Source: Alphaproteobacteria bacterium
GTDB taxonomy: Bacteria > Pseudomonadota > Alphaproteobacteria > Reyranellales > Reyranellaceae
NCBI GenBank assembly: GCA_017308235.1
Contig: JAFKFL010000022.1
Span: 1-64,000 of the forward strand
Direction: 5' to 3'
Length of the DNA stretch: 64,000 nt
Part shown: piece by piece, positions 1 through 8,454 of the stretch
How the letters are laid out: every line of letters begins with the position of its first letter
How positions within the stretch are numbered: the first letter of the stretch is position 1
The notes under the pieces: model-generated
Databases searched by the model: none
The model's input: only the letters and a program-made list of their open reading frames with translations
What the model was told of the DNA's origin: nothing
Program-made: the position numbers and the translations under genes

Positions 1-2
1 GC

Positions 3-71
3 CGCGCCGGCGCGGCAGGCGTGCTCACCTACTTCGCGCCGGATGCCGCGCGGGCGCTGCGCGGGGTCTGA
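3..71 (+). CDS. hemB: Delta-aminolevulinic acid dehydratase (porphobilinogen synthase), C-terminal end only
   Basis: Only the last 22 codons lie in the window, ending in TGA at 69-71. The peptide reads RAGAAGVLTYFAPDAARALR. This matches the conserved C-terminal end of HemB, which usually reads like I-x-R-A-G-A-D-x-I-L-T-Y-[FY]-A-x-x-A-A-R-x-L. HemB condenses two 5-aminolevulinate molecules to porphobilinogen in heme synthesis. The gene is convergent with the next one, with 7 bases between the stops. The call rests on this short tail alone. It may not be a native neighbour of the genes to the right, because the next frame looks chimeric. Confidence 0.7.
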   Translation, partial: RAGAAGVLTYFAPDAARALRGV

Positions 72-78
72 GGCGAAC

Positions 79-1659
79 TCAACCGGCGGACAGGCCAGGA
101 ATCGCGGCCCCGAACGTCTGCGCCAGCAACACGACGTTCAGCGCCAGCACGGCCGCGGCGCCGGCGATCGCGGCGATGTCGATCACGCGGCTGTTCGCGA
201 ACTCACCCATGATGTCGCGCCGGCGCGTGAACAGAATCAGCGCGATCATCGGGATCGGCAGCGCGAAGGACAGCACGACCTGGCTCATCACCAGGGCGTG
301 CGTGGTGTCCACCCCGGCCGCGACCACCGCGAAGGCCGGCAGCATGGTGACCAGCCGGCGCACCCAGATGGGGATGCGGAAGCCGACAAAACCCTGCATG
401 ATCAACTGCCCGGCCATCGTTCCTACGGCAGAGCTGGAGATCCCCGAGGCCATCAGCGAAATCAGGAACACCGCCGCCGCCGCGCCGCCGAGCAGCGGGG
501 CGAGCGTGTGATAGGCGGTCTCGATCTCCGACACGTCGCTGTGGCCGGCGTGGAAGGCGGCGGAGGCCATGATGACCATCGCCATGTTGACCAGCCCCGC
601 GACGGCGAGGGCGGCGATCGTCTCGCGGTTGGAGAAGCGCACCAGCGCCTGCCGCTCCTCCCCGTTGCGCGCCGGCACCCGGGCCTGGGTCAGGCCGGAA
701 TGCAGGAAGATCGCGTGCGGCATGACGGTCGCGCCGATGATGCCGACCGAGAGCGTGAGCGCCGCGGCGTCCGGCATCGAGGGGACCACGGCGTGAAACC
801 CCGCCTGCCCCCATGCCACCGGCGCGATAAACATTTCGATGAGGTAGCAGACGCCGATCACGCTCACGAGCCCGCCGATGATGATCTCGATCGGGCGGAA
901 GCCGCGGCCCTGGAACAGCAGGATGCCGTACGTCACCACGGCAGTGACCGCCATGCCGGCCAGCAGCGGGATGCGGAACAGCAGCGAGAGGCCGATCGCA
1001 CCGCCGAGGAACTCCGCGAGGTCGGTCGCCATCGCCGCCACCTCGCCTGACCAGGCGCCCGCAGCGATGACAATGGTCCCTGCCTCCACGCGCCCGTTTG
1101 CGCGCAGGTCGACGTGACGCGGTCCCAGCCCCACGACCTCGTCGGCCAGGTAAACGGCCCCGCGATCCCTCGCGGCGCGGCGGAAAGCCTGCATCAGCGA
1201 CGGACCGTCGAACCAGCCTTCGTTGGCAGTGCCGAACGAAGCGAGCGCCAGCCCGTCGGGCATCACCCAAGGAAAGCGCCGGGCAAGTCCCGCTGGTTCG
1301 AGCAACTCGACTGAGCAGCCCTCGGCGCGCTGCACGGCATTGTTGGCGCGCAGCACGGCCTCCCCTGCCGCGCTCGCGAGGAAGAGATAGCCTTCTTCTT
1401 TCAGCGCGAGATCAACACCCAAGAGGTCCCGTGCCTGGCGCAGAAAGCCGATGCCATAGCGCGAGAGATGAATGTTGAGCGGCGTCGAAAACTGCTGGCG
1501 GATCGAGCTCGCCGACAGCGCCGACGAGGCACGTGCATAGCTCGGATCGCGTTCGACCACTGTTACCTTGCCGGCCAGGGCCGGATCGCCGGCCAGACGA
1601 TAGGCGATCGACGACCCCATGACGCCGCCGCCAATGATCAGGATATCGTTACGCTTCAT
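79..1659 (-). CDS. Chimeric frame: FAD-dependent amine/amino-acid oxidase N-half joined to Nramp (MntH) transporter C-half
   Basis: Residues 1-205 are the front half of a DadA/sarcosine-oxidase-type FAD enzyme: a GGGVMGS nucleotide-binding motif at 10-16, an acidic residue closing the Rossmann fold (VVERD, 34-38), and the AAGAWSGE strand at 199-206. From about residue 206 the sequence is an Nramp divalent-metal transporter starting inside TM3 (AMATDLAEFLGG), with the TM6 MPH metal-site motif at 313-315 and later membrane helices to the end. The oxidase loses its substrate domain. The transporter loses TM1-2, including the DPGN metal motif, so neither half should work normally. Both families carry an E-V-A-A-M-A-like stretch at the join (DNA 1027-1044). 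This suggests a deletion or a misassembly through short homology. The ATG overlaps the MarR stop (ATGA), so the oxidase part belongs to that operon. Confidence 0.85.
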   Translation of the reverse strand: MKRNDILIIGGGVMGSSIAYRLAGDPALAGKVTVVERDPSYARASSALSASSIRQQFSTPLNIHLSRYGIGFLRQARDLLGVDLALKEEGYLFLASAAGEAVLRANNAVQRAEGCSVELLEPAGLARRFPWVMPDGLALASFGTANEGWFDGPSLMQAFRRAARDRGAVYLADEVVGLGPRHVDLRANGRVEAGTIVIAAGAWSGEVAAMATDLAEFLGGAIGLSLLFRIPLLAGMAVTAVVTYGILLFQGRGFRPIEIIIGGLVSVIGVCYLIEMFIAPVAWGQAGFHAVVPSMPDAAALTLSVGIIGATVMPHAIFLHSGLTQARVPARNGEERQALVRFSNRETIAALAVAGLVNMAMVIMASAAFHAGHSDVSEIETAYHTLAPLLGGAAAAVFLISLMASGISSSAVGTMAGQLIMQGFVGFRIPIWVRRLVTMLPAFAVVAAGVDTTHALVMSQVVLSFALPIPMIALILFTRRRDIMGEFANSRVIDIAAIAGAAAVLALNVVLLAQTFGAAIPGLSAG

Positions 1660-2150
1660 CGACGACCCTCGGACAGGCGTTCTCCCACCGCACTCAGCCA
1701 GCGACGGATAATCCGCTCCTCGTCCTTGCCGAGCAGAGCCGCGATCTCCGATTCGATATCGGCGATGCGGGAGCGGCAGCGCTTGAGCAGCGCCTGTCCC
1801 TTGGCCGTCGCATGCAGTCGCAGGATGCGGCCATGAGTGGCATGAGCGCTTTTCTCGATCGCACCGTCTCGCTCGAGGTTGCCCACGATCACATTGATGG
1901 TCTGCGGCGTGAGATAGGTGAGCCGGGCGAGATCCGCGCCCGATACGCCGGGATAGGCGACGATCATGGTGAGCACCGCGAATTGCGGCGAGGTCACGCC
2001 GAGATCCGACAGGGTGCGATCCATCGCGCCGCGCACCGAGGCCTGGGCCTGGCGCAGGAGATAGCCAAGATGGCCTTTGGGGCCGCGCTTGCCCTCTCCG
2101 GGAGCCGGAACGGCCTGAATGGCGGCGAGTGCCTGGGTCCTGCGGTTCAT
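1656..2150 (-). CDS. MarR-family transcriptional regulator
   Basis: A 164-residue winged-helix DNA-binding protein of normal MarR length. The recognition region around residues 50-110 (SPQFAVLTMIVAYPGVSGADLA, then LTPQTINVIVGNLERDG, then the wing HATHGRILRLHATAKG) is typical of MarR. These dimers usually repress a neighbouring operon and are released by a small ligand. The stop overlaps the start of the FAD oxidase frame by four bases (ATGA), so the oxidase substrate or product is the likely signal. The 247 bases upstream (2151-2397) separate it from a divergent secreted protein and presumably hold its promoter. I could not identify a clear palindromic operator there. Confidence 0.88.
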   Translation of the reverse strand: MNRRTQALAAIQAVPAPGEGKRGPKGHLGYLLRQAQASVRGAMDRTLSDLGVTSPQFAVLTMIVAYPGVSGADLARLTYLTPQTINVIVGNLERDGAIEKSAHATHGRILRLHATAKGQALLKRCRSRIADIESEIAALLGKDEERIIRRWLSAVGERLSEGRR

Positions 2151-2397
2151 ATCAGCCTTTTCATATCTTATTCGAACTCAACTGTGCCGCCATCTCCGCC
2201 GCACACTACCGCCAATCGTGGACCACCTTCGACGTCGGGGTCCAGCGCGGCGCCGGTCAACGCAGCTGCTGAACTCGTGCGCCAGATCGGAGCCGATCCC
2301 ATCCTCGCCCTGCCGAATCAGTTATCGACAAGCCGCGTAACCATCGCGCTCTTGTCGTCAGTGCACGAGGTGCCTACGCTACGCAAAGCGGTGGGGA

Positions 2398-4308
2398 ATG
2401 CAGCGGATGGTCCGCTCCGGCAGTCGGTGGCGCAGCGTGGTGGAGATGGCGGCAGGCTTTCTTGCCGCGCTCATGGCGGCGTCTGCCAGTGCCCAGACTG
2501 CCCTTCCCACCTACGACCCAGCCAGCATTGCACTTCTTGCCTTCCGCCCCAGCGCAGCCGACACGCTGCTGCTTGCGAGAACGGACACTGACGGTCGGCT
2601 GCAAGCCGACCTCGTTCGACTGACCAACGGCGGTCACGCCGAGCTCATCCGGACCCTGCCCGGGACATTTACCTCGGTGGCGTGGCTTGACCCCACGCAT
2701 ATCGTCACCGGCAGCGAAGACGGCAAGCTTGAGAACTGGCCAATCGAAGGTGGCGAGCCAAGCATGCTCATCACCCTCGGGGAGCCGATTGTCGGCATCG
2801 GCGTCGCACCCACGAGCCGCAACCTCGCCCTGCGGCTAACCCAGACGCTGCGCCTGGTCGCGGCTGATGGCCGACCGAATGGGCCGACGATCACCCTTGG
2901 CCCGGCGAGCCGGTCGGATGACTCGTGCTCGCAGGATGGTGCGGAGCATGTGCCCGCCTTCTCGCCAGACGAGCGGCTCCTGGCGTTCAGCAGCCTCTGT
3001 GGCGACCTGCGTGTGGTCGGACATGATGGCACGCGACTGATGCAGCCAGCCCTTCAACACCCTTATGTCAGGCGACATGTCTTCTCTTCTGACGGGCGGG
3101 GGCTGGTCGTGGCCTACGCGCCGCCGGGGGGAGCGGATGTGGTGCCGATCGCTCCCGGGCGGCTCGGCAATCCACATGCCCTCGAAGCCGCCGAGAATCT
3201 CCTGGACGTCGCTGCCTTGCCCGACAAACAAGGTTTGATCGTGCTGTCGGCCGACCGGGTGCGCTTCCTCGATGCCGATGGCAACCTACGGCACGACGAT
3301 GTCGCACCTGCGGGATCGACGCGCGTCGCGGTTGCCACTGACGGAAGTCGCGTGGCGATCGCCGCAACAGAGGGATTGGTATTGCTCGACGGCGATGGCC
3401 AACCGCTGGCGCGTCCGTTCAGCGATTTCGGCCTTCCCGTCACCATGCGCGCAATCGCCGGCGGAACACAGATGGCGGCGTTGCACACCGATGGGCGGCT
3501 AAGGGTCTGGCAACTCGATGGCACCGAACGAGGCACGGCCCTCCGGCTCTGGAAGAGCGACCCGAGTGCGGCCAGTGCCAGCGCCCAATCGCCCCGGCTG
3601 TTCGTGTCCCCGACGGGGCGCAAGGTCGGGGTGTTGGCTCCCGACGGGCAGTTCGAGGTCCTGGATCAGAATTGGAATCGCATCGGCAGGGCGATGCGGT
3701 TTCCGGCAGGACCGAACGATACGCTGCTGTCCGCCACGCTCCTGCTCGACGACCGTATTCTGCGTCCCATGCCCGATGGATCGGGATTCCTCGTGCTGGA
3801 CCTCGAGGGCCGCGTGCTTGGCCGCCTGGCGTTCGGCGATCAGGAAAAGCTGATCCCTGAAGCTGCCGCCGCCTCCTCAAATGTGATCGCGATCTATACC
3901 AGCGACGGCCGTCTCGCGGCATGGACGCGCGAGGGACGGCCGATCCGGCAACACAAGCTTGCCGCGCTCAACCTAACGTCGCCCGCTCTCGACATATCGG
4001 CCGATGGCAAGCTCGTCGTCCTACACGACGCGCCCGCGAATCTGCCGCCGCATCTGCTGATCTGGAGACCTGGCGGCGAGGACAGCCTCGAAAGCCGCGA
4101 TGGCAGCTTCGCCGGTTTGTTGGCCGACGGCAGCCTTTTGCGCATCAGCGGCGGCCAACTGGTGCTGGACGCTCCCGACGGCGCACAGCGGCTCAGCCTG
4201 CCATTCGACGGCGACCGGGTTGTCGGTGTGACACCGGACGGTAAGGTCGCACTGGTTGACAAGAAGGGCCGCGTGCACGCGATTGCTCTCGTTCCAGGTC
4301 AGCCTTGA
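2398..4308 (+). CDS. Secreted beta-propeller (WD40-like repeat) protein of unknown function
   Basis: A 636-residue protein with an N-terminal signal peptide (arginine-containing start, hydrophobic stretch near residues 16-30, cleavage likely after ASAQ near residue 33). The rest is all-beta, with repeated blades carrying x-D-G-x-L/V and S-D-G-R-x-L/V turns (for example TDGRLRVWQLDG, SDGRLAAWTREG, ADGKLVVLHD). This is the pattern of WD40 or YVTN propellers, and roughly two seven-bladed rings would fit the length. No catalytic domain is visible. Such proteins usually serve as periplasmic scaffolds. The start follows a GGGGA ribosome site. It stands alone and is convergent with the monooxygenase gene downstream, so the context gives no partner. 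Confidence 0.7.
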   Translation: MQRMVRSGSRWRSVVEMAAGFLAALMAASASAQTALPTYDPASIALLAFRPSAADTLLLARTDTDGRLQADLVRLTNGGHAELIRTLPGTFTSVAWLDPTHIVTGSEDGKLENWPIEGGEPSMLITLGEPIVGIGVAPTSRNLALRLTQTLRLVAADGRPNGPTITLGPASRSDDSCSQDGAEHVPAFSPDERLLAFSSLCGDLRVVGHDGTRLMQPALQHPYVRRHVFSSDGRGLVVAYAPPGGADVVPIAPGRLGNPHALEAAENLLDVAALPDKQGLIVLSADRVRFLDADGNLRHDDVAPAGSTRVAVATDGSRVAIAATEGLVLLDGDGQPLARPFSDFGLPVTMRAIAGGTQMAALHTDGRLRVWQLDGTERGTALRLWKSDPSAASASAQSPRLFVSPTGRKVGVLAPDGQFEVLDQNWNRIGRAMRFPAGPNDTLLSATLLLDDRILRPMPDGSGFLVLDLEGRVLGRLAFGDQEKLIPEAAAASSNVIAIYTSDGRLAAWTREGRPIRQHKLAALNLTSPALDISADGKLVVLHDAPANLPPHLLIWRPGGEDSLESRDGSFAGLLADGSLLRISGGQLVLDAPDGAQRLSLPFDGDRVVGVTPDGKVALVDKKGRVHAIALVPGQP

Positions 4309-4347
4309 GCGCGAATCAGTCAGGATGACCGAAGATGGATGCGTCCA

Positions 4348-5841
4348 TTATCGTACAAACGTCATCGCGCGATCGCGCAGCGCTCCGAAACGCAGACTCG
4401 TAAGATCGAGCACGTAGTTCTGATAGAGCTTCCATGGCCGCTTCGAGCCCTGCATGGGCTGATGCTTGAGCGCGCGCTGGATGTAGCCGGAGGAAAAGTT
4501 CACCCACGGTTCGGCCTGGAGCGTCGGATCGCTGTTGTGCGGCATGCAGTAGCGATAGCCTTTGCGGTCCATGCGATTGAGCAACCGGCAGACATATTCG
4601 CAGACGAGGTCGGCTTTCAGTGTCCACGAGGCGTTGGTGTAGCCGAACACGGAGGCAAGATTCGGCACATCCGAATACATCATGCCTTTGTAGATGTAGG
4701 TCTGCGATGGCTCAACCGCCCGGCCGTCGACCGTGAGCTTCATGCCGCCCAACGGGACCAGCACCAGGCCTGTCGCCGTCACGATCAGGTCGGCCGCCAA
4801 CTCGGCACCGGATTTCAGCTTGAGGCCGCTTTCGGTAAAGGTCTCGATGTGGTCGGTGACGACCGCAACCTTTCCCTGCCGGATGGTGCGGAAGAAATCG
4901 GCGTCAGGCACGAGGCAAAGCCGCTGATCCCAGGGATTGTAGCGGGGCGTAAAATGCGTCGCGACGTCGTAGTCCGGCCCCAGCGCCTTATGCACGCCGC
5001 CGAGCAACAGGCGCTTCACCTTCTCGGGTTGGCGCTTGCACATCTGGTAGAAGTACATGCCAAACAGCACGTTGCGCCATCGCGTCACGGCATAGGCGAG
5101 CTTGAGCGGCAAGCGCTGGCGCATCTTGGTGGCGAATGGGTCCTTCGAGGGACGCATCGCCATGTAGGTAGGCGAACGCTGAAGCATGGTGACATGCGCC
5201 GCACCTGAATCGGCCATTGCCGGCACCAGCGTGACGGCGGTCGCACCGCTGCCGATCACCACCACGCGCTTGCCTGCGTAGTCGATGTCGTCGCTCCATT
5301 TCTGCGGATGGACGATACGGCCCTTGAATCGATCCATGCCCGGGAAATCCGGCAGGTAGCCACCGGCATAGTCGTAGTAGCCACTGCACATCCAGAGGAA
5401 GTTGCAGCTCAGTGTGCGAGGTTGGCGCTGCGGCCCGTACTCGACCTCGACGGTCCAACGTGCATCGGGCGTCGACCACGAGGCGGCCACGACTCGATGC
5501 TCGTAACGAATCCTCGCGTCGATCCCGTGATCGCTAGCGACCTCGCGAATGTATTTAAGGATGGCCGGTCCATCGGCGATCGCCTTGGCGTCTTTCCACG
5601 GCCGAAAGCGATAGCCCAGCGTATACATGTCCGAGTCCGAACGGACGCCGGGATAGCGGAACAGGTCCCACGTGCCGCCGCTCGAAGCGCGCCCTTCCAG
5701 GATCGCATAGCTCTTGCCGGGACACTCTTTCTGCAGGTGCCAGGCGGCACCGATACCCGAAAGGCCGGCACCGACAATCAGGACGTCGACGTGGTCGACG
5801 GTGCGGTCCGCGTCTGAAACTGGATTCAGAACTGTATCCAT
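4348..5841 (-). CDS. Flavin-containing Baeyer-Villiger-type monooxygenase (EthA-like)
   Basis: A 497-residue class B flavoprotein monooxygenase. It has an FAD-binding GAGLSGIG near residue 27 and a GGTWDLFRYPGVRSDSDM block typical of the family. The Baeyer-Villiger fingerprint follows, in the form FKGRIVHPQKW (residues about 165-175). The NADPH-binding GSGATAVTL comes just after it. The closest known style is mycobacterial EthA and related ketone or thioamide monooxygenases. These use NADPH and O2 to insert oxygen into ketones or to oxidise soft heteroatoms. It is the last gene of the phosphonoacetate hydrolase operon. Its ATG overlaps the preceding stop by one base (TAATG), so the two are translationally coupled. 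The substrate is not evident. Confidence 0.9.
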   Translation of the reverse strand: MDTVLNPVSDADRTVDHVDVLIVGAGLSGIGAAWHLQKECPGKSYAILEGRASSGGTWDLFRYPGVRSDSDMYTLGYRFRPWKDAKAIADGPAILKYIREVASDHGIDARIRYEHRVVAASWSTPDARWTVEVEYGPQRQPRTLSCNFLWMCSGYYDYAGGYLPDFPGMDRFKGRIVHPQKWSDDIDYAGKRVVVIGSGATAVTLVPAMADSGAAHVTMLQRSPTYMAMRPSKDPFATKMRQRLPLKLAYAVTRWRNVLFGMYFYQMCKRQPEKVKRLLLGGVHKALGPDYDVATHFTPRYNPWDQRLCLVPDADFFRTIRQGKVAVVTDHIETFTESGLKLKSGAELAADLIVTATGLVLVPLGGMKLTVDGRAVEPSQTYIYKGMMYSDVPNLASVFGYTNASWTLKADLVCEYVCRLLNRMDRKGYRYCMPHNSDPTLQAEPWVNFSSGYIQRALKHQPMQGSKRPWKLYQNYVLDLTSLRFGALRDRAMTFVR

Positions 5842-6665
5842 TACTCCTTCATGAACGCATTCCAGTCCGGAGTCGAGACCGACCTGTCGAGATACTCGAA
5901 GGTGCCCCGCTCCTTCACTTCCTTGGCCGCATCCAGAAGACCGGTCATCGCAGCGCGATAGAGTGAGGTCGCAAGGCTGATGCGTTTCACACCGGCGGCT
6001 TCGAGCTCGGCCTTGGAGAACGACTTTCCCTTGATACCGACCATGAAGTTGAACGGCTTCTTCAAGGAACCACAGACCTTTTTCACAGCGGCGAGATCGG
6101 GCAGGCCAGGCGCGAACAGCACATCGGCGCCTGCCGCTTCGTAGGCCTGCAGCCGCTTGATCACGTCGTCGAGGTCCCCCCGCCCGCGCAAGAAGCCCTC
6201 GGCGCGCGCCGTCAGGACGAAGGGGAACGACAGCGAACGGGCTGCCTGCACCGCTGCCTTTACTCGAACCGCCGCCGTTTCGAGATCATAGAGCGGCGTG
6301 TCCTTGTTGCCGCTCGCGTCCTCGATCGAGCCGCCGACGAGGCCGATCGAGGCCGCTTGCCGGATCGTCTCGGCCGTGGCGTCCGGACCGTCACCGAAAC
6401 CCTTCTCGAGATCGGCCGCCACCGGCAGGTCGGTCGCCTCGACGATCATGCGGGCATTGGCAAGCGACTCCTCGCGCGTCACCTTGCCGTCCCGCTTGCC
6501 GAGCACCCCGGCCTTGGCGCCGCTCGAGGTCGCCAACGCCTCGAAACCCAGGCCCTGCAGGAGGCGGGCCGAACCGCCATCCCAAGGATTGGGGATCACG
6601 AAAGCGCCCGGCTTCTCGTGCAGGGCGCGGAACTTCGCGGCCTTGTCGGCCTGACTTACTGCCAT
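5841..6665 (-). CDS. Isocitrate lyase/PEP mutase superfamily enzyme
   Basis: A 274-residue (beta/alpha)8 barrel of the isocitrate lyase/phosphoenolpyruvate mutase superfamily. The start AFVIPNPWDGGSARLLQGLGF and the active-site block PVAADLEKGFG are characteristic, as is the loop GGSIEDASG. The loop lacks the EDKxFPKxNS signature of true PEP phosphonomutase. It therefore more likely cleaves or makes a C-C bond in a small 2-oxo or hydroxy acid, like oxaloacetate decarboxylase or methylisocitrate lyase relatives. A longer frame reaches upstream to 6854, but the ATG at 6665 is preceded by a good GGGAG ribosome site and begins the conserved fold. It sits 19 bases after the GFA gene in the same operon. 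Confidence 0.85.
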   Translation of the reverse strand: MAVSQADKAAKFRALHEKPGAFVIPNPWDGGSARLLQGLGFEALATSSGAKAGVLGKRDGKVTREESLANARMIVEATDLPVAADLEKGFGDGPDATAETIRQAASIGLVGGSIEDASGNKDTPLYDLETAAVRVKAAVQAARSLSFPFVLTARAEGFLRGRGDLDDVIKRLQAYEAAGADVLFAPGLPDLAAVKKVCGSLKKPFNFMVGIKGKSFSKAELEAAGVKRISLATSLYRAAMTGLLDAAKEVKERGTFEYLDRSVSTPDWNAFMKE

Positions 6666-6684
6666 GGTATTCTCCCAAAGAATT

Positions 6685-7041
6685 TTAGACGCTGCGTCCG
6701 TCGTACTGACGCGGGGTGAGCTTCTCGACCTCGACGCCGTCCAGACAGCGCAAATTGACGCCGACGGTCGCTGTGCCGTCGGGTGCGGTCCCCTCGGCAA
6801 AAGTCTCGATGCCACAGTGTTGGCATCTTCGATGGTGCAGCCGCTTCTTGCCAAACTGGTAATCGCCCAGCGCGTCGGCGCCCGATTTGAGAGTCATCTT
6901 CGCTCTGGGTGCGAATGCCCAGACCGCCCCAAGCTTGGAGCAGATCGAGCAATTGCACTGCAACGCCTGATCGAGATCGAGATCGGCCGCGAACGAGACA
7001 GCCTGACAATGACAGCTTCCGGTATAGGTTTGGTTGCTCAT
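6685..7041 (-). CDS. GFA/CENP-V-family zinc-binding protein
   Basis: A 118-residue protein of the family named after glutathione-dependent formaldehyde-activating enzyme. Zinc ligands are visible as CHC at residues 10-12, CNCSIC near 29-34 and CQHC near 73-76. This matches the two-zinc beta-tent fold. Most members have no proven activity, and the Gfa enzyme claim itself is disputed. A role in handling a glutathione adduct or a reactive aldehyde is inference only. It lies between phosphonoacetate hydrolase (19-base gap) and the isocitrate-lyase-like enzyme (19-base gap), so it is co-transcribed with them. Confidence 0.9.
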   Translation of the reverse strand: MSNQTYTGSCHCQAVSFAADLDLDQALQCNCSICSKLGAVWAFAPRAKMTLKSGADALGDYQFGKKRLHHRRCQHCGIETFAEGTAPDGTATVGVNLRCLDGVEVEKLTPRQYDGRSV

Positions 7042-7060
7042 GGCACCAAGCCTATCACCT

Positions 7061-8323
7061 TCAGGCGACGAGGTTCAGCCCCAGATCGAAGGCATCGAAG
7101 TTGCGCCAGCGACGCGATGGCGTCTCTTGCGCGAGCTTCCTGTTACAGATCAACGGCACTTTCTGCTCGGAAAGGCCGCCGTGGCTGCGCAATGGCTCGG
7201 TCAATCCTGACAAATCATGCCGTGCGACCGATGTGCCCAATACCTTGTGCCGCGTCGAGACCACGACGAGATCGCCCAACCGGTCGGCCGGCAGTTCGAA
7301 CCGCGCCGCCGCTTCCTCCCGGGTCAGCGCGGCCTCGACACCCGGCAACACCTTGAGCTTCGCCGCTATCTCGCTGACCGTGGCGCTTGCCGGCAGATAG
7401 ACGATCGCGAACGAGCCGAGCGCACCGTGATGCACGACATAGGGGTCAGTGATCGGCAGGATGACACGCGCCTTGGCCGTACCGAGCCATTGATCGAACA
7501 GGTCCTGCAGGTAGAGGACATCAGGCCGACCGTTGGTATCGTGCTTGTCGTTCATGCCATGGTCCGCAGTCAGGACCAGCGTGCAGCCCATGGCATCAAG
7601 CTGCGCCAGGTAACTATCCATCATGGCGTAAAAGTCATTGGCGATCGCCGAGCCCGGCGCATGCTTGTGCTGAATGTAGTCGGTGGTCGAAAGATACATG
7701 ATCTCGGGCCGGTCCCGTTCCATCAGCTTCACGCCCGCGGCAAATACGAACGCCGACAGGTCGGCACTGTAGACGTCCGGCACTGGCAAACCGATCAGCG
7801 CCGGAACGTCGGCGATGCCATTGCCGGCCAATGTCGCCTGGTCAGCCTTCTCCGACGAAAAGCTGCAGGCCTTTCCGGAGCCCAGGGTGAGCCCTTTGCC
7901 TAAAAGGCCTCGCAGCTTGTCCTTCGCGGTAATCACGGCGATCCGGCAGCCCGCCCGCTGAAATGCCGGGAACAGGGTTTCGACCCGCAGGAATTTCGGG
8001 TCGTTCATCATCACTTCGTCTCCCGACTCCGGATCAAGGAAGTAGTTGCCACTGATGCCATGCACGGACGGAGGCTGGCCGGTGACGATCGAGAGGTTGT
8101 TGGGGTTGGTGAATGATGGCACGACGCACTCGGCGATCAGGTTGGTTCCCGTTGCCAGAACCTTGCCGAACCAGGGCGCCCGCCCGGCCCCCACGGCGCG
8201 TTCGATATAGCCAGGCTCCGAACCGTCAATGCAAACGACGACCGTTGGCTGCCGCGGCAGGCGGTAACGCCGGCCATTCACGCTCACTTTGCCACCAATG
8301 ATGGGTGCGCTATCTGGAGACAT
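7061..8323 (-). CDS. phnA: Phosphonoacetate hydrolase
   Basis: A 420-residue alkaline-phosphatase-superfamily enzyme that splits phosphonoacetate into acetate and phosphate. The two-zinc site is complete: D33 (CIDGSEP), T72 nucleophile (SFTNPN), D215 and H219 (TTDYIQHKH), D254-H255 (TADHGMN) and H381 (RSHGGLSE). As I recall the Pseudomonas fluorescens 23F enzyme numbering, every ligand is offset by the same four residues. The start is supported by an AGAAGG ribosome site. It heads a four-gene minus-strand operon and is divergent from a Na/phosphate cotransporter, with a Pho-box-like repeat between them. This fits phosphate scavenging under starvation. No phosphonoacetaldehyde dehydrogenase or phosphonoacetate transporter is present nearby. 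Confidence 0.95.
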   Translation of the reverse strand: MSPDSAPIIGGKVSVNGRRYRLPRQPTVVVCIDGSEPGYIERAVGAGRAPWFGKVLATGTNLIAECVVPSFTNPNNLSIVTGQPPSVHGISGNYFLDPESGDEVMMNDPKFLRVETLFPAFQRAGCRIAVITAKDKLRGLLGKGLTLGSGKACSFSSEKADQATLAGNGIADVPALIGLPVPDVYSADLSAFVFAAGVKLMERDRPEIMYLSTTDYIQHKHAPGSAIANDFYAMMDSYLAQLDAMGCTLVLTADHGMNDKHDTNGRPDVLYLQDLFDQWLGTAKARVILPITDPYVVHHGALGSFAIVYLPASATVSEIAAKLKVLPGVEAALTREEAAARFELPADRLGDLVVVSTRHKVLGTSVARHDLSGLTEPLRSHGGLSEQKVPLICNRKLAQETPSRRWRNFDAFDLGLNLVA

Positions 8324-8404
8324 GTCACCCTTCTACCTTGTTCTTTCCCGTCAAAATTAATGATCGGCGCATGCAACGGCGGCGTCCAGCGTGCGTTGCC
8401 GCGA

Positions 8405-8422
8405 TTGTCAAAAAACTTTCAT
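8405..8422. promoter_or_regulatory. Pho-box-like PhoB binding site
   Basis: The sequence TTGTCAAAAAACTTTCAT is a direct repeat of two TGTCA/TTTCA units 11 bases apart. It agrees at 15 of 18 positions with the classical PhoB box CTGTCATAAAACTGTCAT. It lies 33 bases before the Na/phosphate cotransporter start and 82 bases before the divergent phosphonoacetate hydrolase start. Regulation of both by phosphate limitation is inferred from site and gene content together. Confidence 0.6.
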
Positions 8423-8454
8423 CGAATGCCAGTGAAGCGTAGGTTGCGCAAATC

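Noticed and set aside
5841..6665. True PEP phosphonomutase for phosphonate synthesis
   Set aside because: The EDKxFPKxNS motif is absent, and the operon holds a phosphonate-breaking enzyme.
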